Shown here one piece after another: positions 44,501 to 53,199 of a stretch of DNA of 64,000 bases. Both the position numbers and the translations under genes were made by a program. Origin of the DNA: Phytophthora colocasiae (taxonomy: Eukaryota > Oomycota > Peronosporomycetes > Peronosporales > Peronosporaceae); contig JAGKQI010000084.1 of NCBI GenBank assembly GCA_018806915.1, positions 310,001-374,000 of the forward strand. Direction: 5' to 3'. How positions within the stretch are numbered: position 1 is the stretch's first letter; each line of letters starts with the position of its first letter. Under the pieces are notes generated by a model. That model did no database searches. It was not told the origin of the DNA and was given only the letters and a program-made list of their open reading frames with translations.

Positions 44501-45132
44501 AGTCAGCTAGACGCTACTACCAAGCCTGGAGGGAGGGAAGCGTGAACGCTTGGAGACGCGTGTATGCTGGCGTGCAAGGACTGTGCTGGATAACGCTTCT
44601 AACGCTTTCGATGGCTATACATCTGCCAATGATGCTCTACGATCTACTGGAGTTTGTGCTGTGCGGAAGCACAGGTGTGGTCGTGGTGTTGGCTGTCCTG
44701 AATGTGCTGAACTACGGTGAGAGATGGACTTCTTGGGGGTATAATATCACCGGAGTCGTAGCCGTTGTCGGTCTAGTAACACATGGATGGCGCCTGGGAG
44801 ACCGTGGAGGTCGCCTGCGCAAGATTGCTCCCCGAGGAATCATTGAAGAAGCTTTGGACAGCGTGCAGAAGAATACTGACGAGCGTTACCGTGCGGAGGA
44901 AGCTAGCCTGCAACGTCTGCGTGGGCCGGAAGTGATGCCCAAGGAAGAGGTGTCTAGCGAGGAGAGTGATCACGAAGGAAATGAAGAGTCAGCCTCGTCA
45001 GAGGACGAGCCTGAAGAAGGACCTTCCCCTGCCGCTAGAGTTCCTGCTCGTCGCGCTTCGATGCCGGAACACTTCACGACGGCCGACGCCTACATGGTCG
45101 AATCGCTACGGGGCTTGGCTGACGAGTTCTAA
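41542..45132 (+). CDS. Gypsy-C1 fusion ORF: acidic extension, protease, multi-TM protein
   Basis: The single open frame of 1196 codons starts at ATG 41,542. Residues 1 to about 560 are Glu-rich with an 87-bp repeat (two units). A basic and Cys-containing region follows ('CGSCQVK', 'CEQCRSLV'), then an aspartic protease ('AMLIDSGAVASLIDYR', Asp at 43,951). At 'DVILGT' (about 44,170) the sequence jumps to what in Gypsy-C2 lies 6.8 kb further: a region with about four hydrophobic segments ('GLAYGFALWSALFAVPVQVL', 'GLCWITLLTLSMAIHL', 'GSTGVVVVLAVLNVL', 'NITGVVAVVGLV') and an acidic tail. The membrane part has the position of an env-like gene, but I see no envelope motif. Whether the fusion is made is unknown. 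Confidence 0.75.
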   Translation: MSENASSFEEGGSRAFGGGEYAVTAVGFGSETTEIAVNETVTEERGERSEERWGRQGQRILAGASVPEEESNYGEGRSEERWERAGQRIQAEASAPGREFIYDYREASELPEETREGTLLPAEYEAAVVSEGEEDYFCDYYADYKEIASLEEGIPVELTAQLGVAGSVQWDENVPEEAEKDNDGETVPEVGGVVEGDIKRNAEEERYRVPPGSKSPKLEMSKESTERFDSDVSAVRVLFQGPACKHNKDAERIYVRFLADSKSSEERERETEEGEGAGENKDQVGESVSPREDKTAAVADEATTKGPEVSGRKPDTETLHLEDASYPDKDEESGEERYVESGGTATLASEDIMEKGSEGVNPVDGEPGSQAWKVTPRGRQPRAKFFTTEELDALEGGLASAVGEEKEEFEKELEDRLFPLNEVELRRRVKKNKEGKKELTLAELSCILSMSEETLKRTKESSPGELSTPEYWVKWYASTLAASEAAKRANRNFSKKPPDEDAVASVVVEDGRDSDQRDVGGGRKLHRRSYKREKERKNRKLAPKSDPVETETVAENIGIPLREPVPGTQSSPLSTVPVLDKIDADPQWRRLIRKTVYQLIGQELMVKERSCGSCQVKIRGRKDLNGVRDRWLDFQLQSINRKIEPFLQPADPHLSEPFKRMLVQEIKNNYLRFADTIRCKMLERTPTCEQCRSLVRNPERGPYLRSVSFDCSALFANRSEALGTLSSKEDQANGVYEYAHAVSDDRTVKPQKGGLREVLGPGADDSEDEDEVVLEGKRIIGSVGGVEALSVGYIDCLPTAMLIDSGAVASLIDYRVLKRLGRADAPMSPYPQGLKGVSGHSLRVRGMVDLPMRLGSREMTRPFVVIDKLHVDVILGTVLVWIVTTPLRNVFWTFGAEAWRVTRLNGGMWLDFTARYQEVMRNPALRQLNGLAYGFALWSALFAVPVQVLEQNALEYGRYGQMHRSWWVAGQITFGEYGPDLLLETTESARRYYQAWREGSVNAWRRVYAGVQGLCWITLLTLSMAIHLPMMLYDLLEFVLCGSTGVVVVLAVLNVLNYGERWTSWGYNITGVVAVVGLVTHGWRLGDRGGRLRKIAPRGIIEEALDSVQKNTDERYRAEEASLQRLRGPEVMPKEEVSSEESDHEGNEESASSEDEPEEGPSPAARVPARRASMPEHFTTADAYMVESLRGLADEF
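41680..41830 (+). repeat. 87-bp coding repeat, two units (C1)
   Basis: The units encode 'RSEERWGRQGQRILAGASVP' and a diverged second copy ('RSEERWERAGQRIQAEASAP'). C2 has four units at about 61,900-62,250. Confidence 0.7.
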
Positions 45133-45138
45133 CACCGT

Positions 45139-45158
45139 GTTCGCCGAGGACGGCGAAC
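45139..45158 (+). other. hairpin before Gypsy-C1 polypurine tract
   Basis: GTTCGCCG-AGGA-CGGCGAAC gives a perfect 8-bp GC-rich stem with a 4-base loop, 7 bp after the stop codon and 16 bp before the 3' LTR. Confidence 0.55.
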
Positions 45159-45174
45159 GTCTAGTCGGGGGGAA

Positions 45175-45715
45175 TGTCCCGTACCCGGGATTGCAGGACC
45201 CATTCCAGCGGTGGTGGACTCGAACCAAGCTAGGATGAGGACCCGATCTAGGACCCGCAGGATGGCTACACCTCCCAGAGGCTACACTCACGGTACCATT
45301 CCTGTGGTACCGTACCCCTAGAGGGAGGTGCCCTTTGGAAAGATGGCGCTAGACGTTCGTGATCCGGAAGAGTGGAGGTCCGCAGAGCTGCTCGGACCAA
45401 TGGACGCCCCGGAAGGTGGGAAGGTGCTACTCTCGTTGGGCGACAGGTGCCTACTGCAAGGACGGATGGCAGGTCATAGGCCCCGGTGTGTGAAGTGGAC
45501 GAGGTGTCGTCCCTAGGAGCGTAGTGCTATCGCTCTCCCTATTTCGTTTAGTTGCGAATTTCCCTGGTCGAGAGAACACAAGAACAAATTTATGTATTTT
45601 TATATTACTAAAAGCGTTCTACAAGACTCTACTTCGACGAACTCCGAGGCCCCACTCAGGACTGTACTCACCCAAACAGCCACAGGTACCGACCCAGCCG
45701 GGGAGGTGCGCGACA
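45175..45715 (+). repeat. Gypsy-C1 3' LTR (541 bp)
   Basis: It differs from the 5' LTR at about six positions (for example GGGATT versus GGTATT, CTCGAACC versus CTCGAGCC). Confidence 0.85.
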
Positions 45716-46067
45716 TGTGGAGCCTGTGAACATTTCGATGGACGCACAGCTCGTCATGCAAGTGGCCGATCGTCCCCCTAAACTCTCAGCAGTCGTCAAG
45801 TTGGGGACGTATACGCAACCAGGTTGCGCCATCAGTGGTTGTCACACTGTGAAGGTGCTGGGCGTGTTGCCTCATGAGGACTGTTTCAACCAACAAGTGC
45901 GGAAAGAGGCCGACCAACCTGATGGCAAAACTGTAAAGATCAACTTTGGAGGGATTTATTACGAACATTTGCCCTCCGGTGAGCTGTACGTAAAATACGA
46001 ACGGAAGAATTATCTTACGGGCGAAGAATCTTGCAAGGTCCGAAGTGGCTACAAACGGTGGTTCTAG
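45716..46067 (+). pseudogene. small secreted protein, copy 3, 3' part
   Basis: It resumes within 'TVEPVNISMDAQLVM' and is open to the TAG at 46,065-46,067, so it shows the ancestral C-terminus: 'HEDCFNQQVRKEADQPDGK', then 'INFGGIYYEHLPSGELYV' and a final 'SGYKRWF'. Cysteines occur as 'QPGCAISGC', 'HEDC' and 'EESCK'. Combined with the 5' part, the full protein would be about 170 residues. It is dead here through loss of ATG and the Gypsy-C1 insertion. Confidence 0.65.
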
Positions 46068-46155
46068 GTCGGTAAGGCTTCCTTAGTACGCTATGTAAAG
46101 ATCAGGCATTTAAAACGTCATGTTTTTACAAGACATAGTTCTTAAAAATCTGGCT

Positions 46156-48197
46156 TCAGTGATTCCGACTATCCCAAAAGTGCACTGACCGCTGAGCAGG
46201 CGTCGAAGCCAACACAAAAAGTGTGCGTAAGATATCAACGGGCGGTCGACGGACTGCGTTCCAACTGCGTGCACTGTCGATGGCACTGATCATAGCAACT
46301 TTCGACTGTATCGGCAATTTCTCCTTCACAACAGGAAGAAATTCCCCATTGTGAGTCATAATGTCCGTCACCTCCTTCTCGTCGAATTCTTGTTCATCAA
46401 ATTTTATTGTGAGCTTCTGAAGCTCACGCGCCATCCGTAGACTGAAGTTCCGTAAACACACTGGGATGTCTGCCAACTTGCGACTATCTTTAATAGTCAA
46501 CACCTTGACTGGCCACAAACGCAGAGCCTCATTATGAATCGAGATAACCACATCGAGATCGTAAGTCGTGAGAGATTCAAGATTTGGACATACAGCAGAT
46601 AAAACACTCAGGTCAAGAGTACGGTCACTGCTGTCTGGAGGTATCCTCTGTGATAATAAACGTAAATTACCACCGATCAACTCCAGCAAGCTCATGACCA
46701 ACGAAACGGATTCGATTGGTGTAAAGCACACATACAAAGCTCGAAGTGCTCTTAATCCCAGCGGGGGAAGGCGGGAGAATCGATCCCCCTTTGGGTTCCG
46801 CACAGTAGTGGGGCCCACTCGCTTCACTGTTAATGTGACCCTCGGATGAGCACTGTGTAGGTTTGCTCCTTGATATCGCGAGAAACCACTGCGACGCCAT
46901 CACCAATTCGACATCGACAACGACCGACACCTGGAATGACCACTTCAACGTCATCGCCTTCCTTGAACCAGGCCCGACAGCGGACCAAATTCGGCACAAT
47001 AAGTGGCGAACCTTCCAGATCCAAGCCCCACACTGTTGTTCCTTCGGCAATGTCTACAAAGCCGTAGAAACAACCTCTCGGCTCGTTCGAACGAGGATAA
47101 TTACAGCGCAATACACCCGCAATTCGTGATAAATCGGGTTTTGTCAAATGCGCATCCCATATTATTAGCGAAATGTCGGTAGAAGGTGAACGGCTTATAG
47201 CATACACTAACCATGCCCACGACTCAGTGCGCACAGCCTTGAAATCGATCTTGATTGGAGTTGTGGTAAATCCCACCGATACAACCGAACAAATCACAGC
47301 AAACGCGCTTTTGGACAGCTGGTAACACGAAATCGACACCTTTCGACTGACGACTTAAGACCACTGATAGACGCGGGTCAGTAGAACTCCAGCGTTGATC
47401 GCAGCCTGTTCGTTGCTGGTTGGATCTTCTTGTTCAAGGTAAATGGTGAGGGAGTTTATTGGTGTATATACCAACCCAGCAGCTAAATCTCGGCAAAATC
47501 GCGACGTTAAATCCTGTATAGTAACGACAACATTTACTCTTGTAGGCACGTGCTGGTGCTGCCAGATACTTGCCAAAGTGGTGCTGTCAGGGGCAATAAT
47601 GAGTTGCATCAGCATTGCAGCACTCGCGTCAAACATACCTCGAAGGTCTGTTCCAATTCGGTTGCCTTCATCAAATTTTTGGGATGCTACCACCATTGAA
47701 CACGCATCGCCATGTCATAATTGAGCAAGCAAGAGTGTCTTCCCTGCCCCTTTCGTCCACTTTTATTCCCTCCAGCGTCTGTATCGCCCGTTGAAATTGC
47801 GATGATGGGGTAGAAAGCCCCCGTAATCTACTCAAGTATCTTGCTGAACTGTAGAAGATCCAATGACGAGCAACTTCCATTGTGGATACCAACTCTGTCC
47901 GCCTTGGTCGATTGACTGCGTAAGGTGTGCAAACTGCTCCGTAAACGCTTTGTTATCAACTATCGAAAGAACAATAAACAATTCGATTGCTTCTCGAATC
48001 TGGTTCAGCTGACTCACATTCTGTGGATTCCCTTCTTCCAAGTGAAGCATAAGGGTTTCTTGGTGATGTGGGTGGCCTAGATACGGCCACCAAAAGAACA
48101 CTTGCATTCCACTCGCTGAACTTGGAGACCCTCCTCGGATAATACGATCAGACAAGGCATCACGCCACGGCTCTAGGAATGTCCAATCGGTAGCCAT
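46156..48197 (-). pseudogene. fam2 copy c (inverted arm)
   Basis: ATG at 48,197 opens the same 'MATDWTFLEPWRDALSD' as copy b. Frames are open 48,197-47,832, 47,696-47,355, 47,339-46,830 and 46,827-46,156, separated by small indels, the shared TAA near 47,357 and a 95-bp insertion (46,764-46,858). Unlike copy b it keeps the F-box-like end ('VDILRTLFVLAS') and has no Gypsy-B. Downstream it converges on secreted gene copy 3 (stop at 46,067), the same arrangement as at 7,701/7,791. Confidence 0.65.
46764..46858. other. 95-bp insertion in fam2 copy c
   Basis: It is absent from copies a and b, whose sequence reads straight through (CAGCG joined to AGGTTTG). There is no target-site duplication and no GT-AG borders. 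The minus strand contains GGGGGATCGATTCTCCC, which can form a 5-bp stem with a 7-base loop like a tRNA T-arm and resembles a pol III B box at 9 of 11 positions. No full tRNA can be folded by eye. Confidence 0.4.
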
Positions 48198-48202
48198 TAC
48201 GG

Positions 48203-48221
48203 AGGAAACCTGGAAATGGCA
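48203..48221 (-). promoter_or_regulatory. initiator-like element, fam2 copy c
   Basis: Same sequence as 21,484-21,502, on the minus strand, just upstream of the start at 48,197. Confidence 0.4.
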
Positions 48222-48359
48222 ACCGTGTGGAGTGGAAACTTTCGGATAAAATCTATCATTTAAACGAAAGGATTCTATCCATCACTCAAGAAACAACGAT
48301 TTCTTCCTAATTTGAGGGTCAACATCTAGCAAAATGCTTCATTCCGCAATTTTCTCTAG

Positions 48360-49073
48360 AATGACCGTCTGAATGTTCCTCAATCATTGGTATGCTGCCT
48401 TACGCACTTGTTTTATCCCAAGTAAACCGACAGCTTCTGAATGTGAAATGGAAGTGGTGTTCGATTGGCATCTTCCCACCCCAGTGTACCCACAAAATGA
48501 AATCATTTACTTCTTCATCTAGAAGATAAAACTGAAACTGACCCGATACGCAATCGAGTTATTGACAATCCTTGCGGTGGTGGACAGCAATGCGTTTGCG
48601 GAGCTAATTTCACAACTATCCAGAAATGGAATATATACGTCTGTGGAATAGTTTCCGACCAGCAAATACCTGGAGCAGGTTGCACGAGTTACCGAAACCA
48701 TCGTGCGACAAAGGTTAAAGGCAATGGGATGGGAAGAAAAACAGAATTTACACTTTTTAAATGGGATGAGTTGGAAATGCACGTGGTGGTATTGATGTGG
48801 ACGTCTGCTGTATGCCCAAACCTTGAATCCCTCGCAACCCGTTACATTGAGTCTCTGCGTTTGTGGTCAACCCGGAAATTTTTGGTCAAAGAAAGTAGAA
48901 AGTTAACAGACCTCACATTGTGCTTACGGAATCCCAAGCTACTCATGGCACGTGAGCTGGAGGACCTCAGACTGGAATTTTACGAAGCAGAATATGACGA
49001 AAGTGAGGTCATAAAACTACGGATGCACGATGGAGATGCGAGAAATTCTCTCTACAGTCGAAAGCTGCACTAG
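48360..49073 (+). pseudogene. fam3 copy c (inverted arm), internally deleted
   Basis: It mirrors 20,628-21,371 almost exactly: degenerate N-terminal half, then the LRR-like tail from about 48,800 ('SAVCPNLESLATRYIESLRL') with a stop at 49,071-49,073. The shared internal deletion shows that both descend from one defective copy. Confidence 0.55.
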
Positions 49074-49734
49074 TTAGCGTTGTCAACGGAGCCCACTACA
49101 TGAAAGCAATTCACCGCCTTGTTAGTGATTATCTCTATCTTTGCTGCAACTCCAGCTAAAAGATCTGTTAGCGTTCGAAGCCACAGTATCCATATGAGAG
49201 GCCAGTGAAGAAAAGGAATCAGAGAAGATAATGAAAGAGAAATACAGTTCCCAATGCGTTTCTTAGGTGACGAGATTTGAAGCAGTGTGTATCTAATTTG
49301 TGTGATCTCTGCTGCGGATAATCGATTACTACAATTTGAAGCGAATTATGTTTCTCTCCATAAAAATATATGAAAAAGATGGAGAGTCATTCATGAACCA
49401 AAAGAAATATGACTACACTGAGTTACCTATAATAGATAGTAAATCTGCATCGAGAGTTCATACGTGCTATACGTCTCCAGGGTTTCGATGGACCATGACG
49501 TGCTGCGCGTCCGTCGAAAGACGATTTAAGTCGCAATGATCGGGTGCCATCAAATGCACTTAAAAAACAACTCATCGTTTACTGTACATTACGAGCGAAA
49601 TATAGGAAGACGGAAATATGATTCACTATCACAAGCGAAAAACCTTTGTTAAACTCTTTCAATGCTAATGGAAAAGCAAAAGCAGAATCACCAGTCTTGT
49701 GAAATTTCATCGCACGACTTCTCCTTCTACACTG
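49074..49734. other. intergenic, mirror of 19,967-20,627
   Basis: No gene is supported. It is the near-identical reverse complement of the left-arm spacer. Confidence 0.55.
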
Positions 49735-50880
49735 TCATCCTCGTCTAACACGCACTGATCGTCGGGCAGGGGTCGAAGCGAAAACAAAAATTAGACATAA
49801 AACATCAGCAGGTACTCGATGAATCGGCTTCGAGTAGTGCACGTAGTTAATGACGCTGATCAATGCAGCTTTCGACTGAATCGGAAATTTCTCCTTCGTA
49901 ACACAGAGAAAATCTCCATCATGCGAAGTAAATTCTTGGATTTCCCTCTCTTTACAATGCACATTATAGAAGTCGAGACGAGTAAGCTCACGAGCCATCC
50001 GGAGGCTGCGATTCCGTAGACACAATGTGAAATCCGACAATTTCCGATTACTTCCGACTGTCAACTCCACGATTGGCCAGCGACCCAGCGATTCATTGTG
50101 AGCCGTGACAACTACAGCAAAACTATGGATTTCCAGATATTGGAGGTTCGGGCATATTCCAGACAAGACACTCAGATCAAGAGTCGTGCTGTTGCTGTAA
50201 AGCGGTGCAGATATTGTTAATGAGCGAAGATTTCGACCAACCAACTCTAGCAAATTAAACGCTAAAGAAACGGAATCAATTGACCCAAAGCTCAAGGAAA
50301 GCTTGCTCAAAGTTGGTACATTCTGCTCCAACAAATCTCGAGAAACTTCGGAAACGCCATTTCCAACTCTAGTTCGACAACAGCCAAAGCCTGGAACGAC
50401 AACTTCCACCTGATCTCCCCCCTTGAACCAGGCTCGACAGCGGGTAGAACTCGGCATCTCAAATGCTGAGATTTCGCCACCTACAGCATCGATTGGCCAT
50501 ACAGTTATGCCTTTGGCAATATCCACAAATCCGAATTCACAAGTATTGTAAGTTCTTGGCTGAAGCTCCTCCTGCCTCGTAAGAGGATAATTGCATCGGA
50601 CAACATCTGCAATACTCAATAGATTGGCTGGTGTCGAAGTCACATCCCAAAGTGTAGCAGTTGAACAGCAGCTGATAGTGTACAAAAGCCATGGCCACAA
50701 CTCAGAAGCCGTAAGCGTGATGTCGAACGTGAGTGGCGAAACGCCAGATTGCGCTGCAACAGCGGAACCAATCGCAGGAAAAAGCTTTCGAAACCCTTTC
50801 ATACAAGAAATGTTAATAGTGCAACCATTCAAACAGAGACACGTGAGGACATGGTTCAGTAGAATCCCAGTGTTTATCAT
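49735..50880 (-). pseudogene. fam1 copy c, 3' part, uninterrupted at the Gypsy-A site
   Basis: This 381-codon frame is the longest open fam1 piece. It begins at 'MINTGILLNHVLTCLCLNG' and runs through 'CNYPLTRQEELQPRTYNTC', which is the empty Gypsy-A site, to the F-box-like 'VPADVLCLIFVFAS'. The first half of the gene is missing upstream: it lies on the other strand at 51,210-51,990. The ATG at its start is an internal Met of the family, not a natural start. Confidence 0.65.
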
Positions 50881-51209
50881 GTCTGATAGATAGGCACCAC
50901 TTCAACTAACCAGGTCCAATGCTGTCATTTCCCATTTAGGTATAATGTGTCGAGTCTCATCTTCTTCTGTCAAATTCTTCGTAGAATGGTCTTTGAATAG
51001 AGGAAAGCATTTAGCCATAGTGTTGCTTGGGTTCACACGTGTTACGACCACCAAAGGTTGACGAGTTGATTAAACGACACGGGTTTAATTCCATCCATTT
51101 ATATAAAAAGAGGTTATGTCCGTGATTTAGATCGATGATGCCTTTGAGTCTGGAAACGTCGTGAATGTTACATCCTCCACTGGACTTCATTCCCAAATTT
51201 ACGGTGTCC
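50881..51209. other. fam1 copy c 5' flank (inside an inverted segment)
   Basis: No gene is seen. The last 150 bp match the 5' flanks of the other fam1 copies and end in the initiator-like element. Confidence 0.5.
51185..51203 (+). promoter_or_regulatory. oomycete initiator-like element, fam1 copy c
   Basis: CTTCATTCCCAAATTTACG is the best match in the window to the oomycete initiator (TCATTYYNCAWTTT). The ATG follows at 51,210. Confidence 0.6.
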
Positions 51210-51990
51210 ATGGCGACGGATTGGACTTTCCTGAAACCTTGGCGGAATGCCTTACAATCTAGTTTGATGGATTTCCAAAGCCGACGACAATACGTGCGCT
51301 TTAGTTGGCCTCGTGTGCCATGCTCACAACCTTGGCTACGATGTTGGGTTGGTCAATGGAGATACACAGAATGTGAATCGATTGAATAAGGTTCGGGAAG
51401 CAATCGTGTTATTCACTGTCCTTGCGCTAGTGAATAATAAGGCATTCTTGGACCAATTTCCGCCGCGTTTACCGCCACAACATCCGCGTAAATGCTATCC
51501 ATTTTGGGTAGTGTACGTTTACGGATCTGCTACCGTTCAACAGCTCGTTTGGGGTCAATTTTGTGCAGATTCAGATCCCTCACCGCAGTTTCAACAGGCG
51601 ATGCAGAAGGTGAAAGTAATGGGACTGGAAAATATGAACGAAGACAAGAAGTATCTGTCCAGTTGCGCCGGTATGCGGTGGGAGAGCAGCCTCGACGGCG
51701 GTAAAGTATATGCGAATTTGAAGGTCAACACAAGTGATATACTCGATACTTGTCTGCAAAGATTTTTTATTGCGGGTGCTCCTTTAGTTTTGTTGCTGGG
51801 CCGCGCTACTCTGCGCGATTTAGAGCATAGCCAAAATGTCGTTGCTACGGAACAAGTGCCCGTGGATATCAAAATTCATTTTTTAATTCGTGATTTAACT
51901 ACGAGTTATTATCGAAATTTGGCGGCAAGTTTACCATGTAAAGTGGTAAACCCTCTCGATATCTCCGTTATATTCGACATCACGAGTAAC
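51210..51990 (+). pseudogene. fam1 copy c, 5' part, inverted
   Basis: ATG 51,210 opens 'MATDWTFLKPWRNALQSS'. One frameshift near 51,300 leads to the frame that continues to 51,990 ('VREAIVLFTVLALVNNKAF' to 'ISVIFDITSN'). It ends exactly where, apart from about 16 missing bases, the minus-strand 3' part at 50,880 would take over. The segment 50,881-51,990 has therefore been inverted. Gypsy-C2 DNA begins at 51,991. Confidence 0.6.
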
Positions 51991-52901
51991 GTTGACTCTT
52001 CAGTCCCTTCGCGATCATTCTCCTCACTAGATACCTCCTCCGTGGGCATCACTTCCGGCCCACGCAGACGTTGCAGGCTAGCTTCCTCCGCACGGTACCG
52101 CTCGTCAGCGTTTCTCTGCACGCTATCCAAAGCTTCTTCAATGATTCCTCGGGGAGCAATCTTGCGCAGGCGACCTCCACGGTCTCCCAGGCGCCATCCA
52201 TGTGTTACTAGACCGACAACGGCTACGACTCCGGTGATATTATACCCCCAAGAAGTCCATCTCTCACCGTAGTTCAGCACATTCAGGACAGCCAACACCA
52301 CGACCACACCTGTGCTTCCGCACAGCACAAACTCCAGTAGATCGTAGAGCATCATTGGCAGATGTATAGCCATCGAAAGCGTTAGAAGCGTTATCCAGCA
52401 CAGTCCTTGCACGCCAGCATACACGCGTCTCCAAGCGTTCACGCTTCCCTCCCTCCAGGCTTGGTAGTAGCGTCTAGCTGACTCAGTAGTTTCCAGCAAA
52501 AGGTCGGGACCGTACTCTCCGAACGTGATCTGTCCCGCAACCCACCAACTTCGGTGCATTTGTCCATAGCGACCGTACTCGAGAGCGTTCTGCTCCAACA
52601 CTTGAACAGGGACAGCAAAGAGAGCGCTCCACAGAGCAAAACCGTAGGCTAAACCGTTCAACTGGCGCAAAGCAGGGTTCCGCATCACTTCCTGGTATCG
52701 CGCTGTGAAGTCAAGCCACATACCACCGTTCAAACGAGTCACTCTCCACGCCTCGGCACCAAACGTCCAGAACACGTTCCTCAGGGGCGTGGTCACAATC
52801 CAGATGAGAACCGTTCCCAAGTAAACCGGCAATAGCTCCCAGCGAGCGTACTCCACGAGCACAGAGCGTCCATTAGTCCTTCCTGCGAGTGGTGAGACCA
52901 A
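51991..52901 (-). pseudogene. Gypsy-C2 membrane ORF, 3'-truncated
   Basis: It encodes the same protein as the last third of the C1 fusion ORF ('LIWIVTTPLRNVFWTFGAEA', then about four hydrophobic segments), but here it is preceded by unrelated codons ('VEYARWELLPVYLG') rather than by protease, which shows the pre-deletion arrangement. The frame is open upstream to about 52,901 without a clear ATG. The acidic C-terminus is cut at 51,991, where fam1 sequence begins. Partner or function unknown. Confidence 0.6.
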
Positions 52902-53199
52902 AACGGAAATGGCCCCTTTGGCAACTTCCGACTCGAGCGTTCGGTCTGTTCCCCAGAGCTATCGCGCGCTGCAGTACCAAAACCAGTCACCTGGCATCAT
53001 CGAAGGTATTTCCTTTCAACCATCGAGACTCGATAGTCCAATTCACCCACTAACCGTAGTTAGTAGTCAAAATCGGTCCATTTGGATCACACGCTTCACT
53101 TTCTCGGATAAGGCCTTCGCAAAGTCCCAACGAGAAAGGGGCTCTTTCTCACATTACAGTTCCTTCCACGTCGAGAACACCACCTGCAACAACGTCTTC

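Larger units (their letters stand above)
38072..45715 (+). mobile_element. Gypsy-C1: LTR element with large internal pol deletion
   Basis: This 7644-bp element has two 541-bp LTRs (TGTCCCGTACCC...GCGACA) differing at about six positions. The flanking TGTG (38,068-38,071 and 45,716-45,719) is a 4-bp target-site duplication; the empty sequence is seen at 9730. Contents: a 409-bp leader, gag, then one long frame that joins protease directly to the membrane ORF. RT, RNase H and integrase, present in Gypsy-C2, are absent. A short hairpin and a CGGGGGGAA polypurine tract precede the 3' LTR. It is a non-autonomous derivative that would need enzymes in trans. Confidence 0.85.

Noticed and set aside
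46764..46858. Spliceosomal intron in fam2 copy c
   Set aside because: Borders are not GT-AG on the coding strand, and the other copies read through without it.
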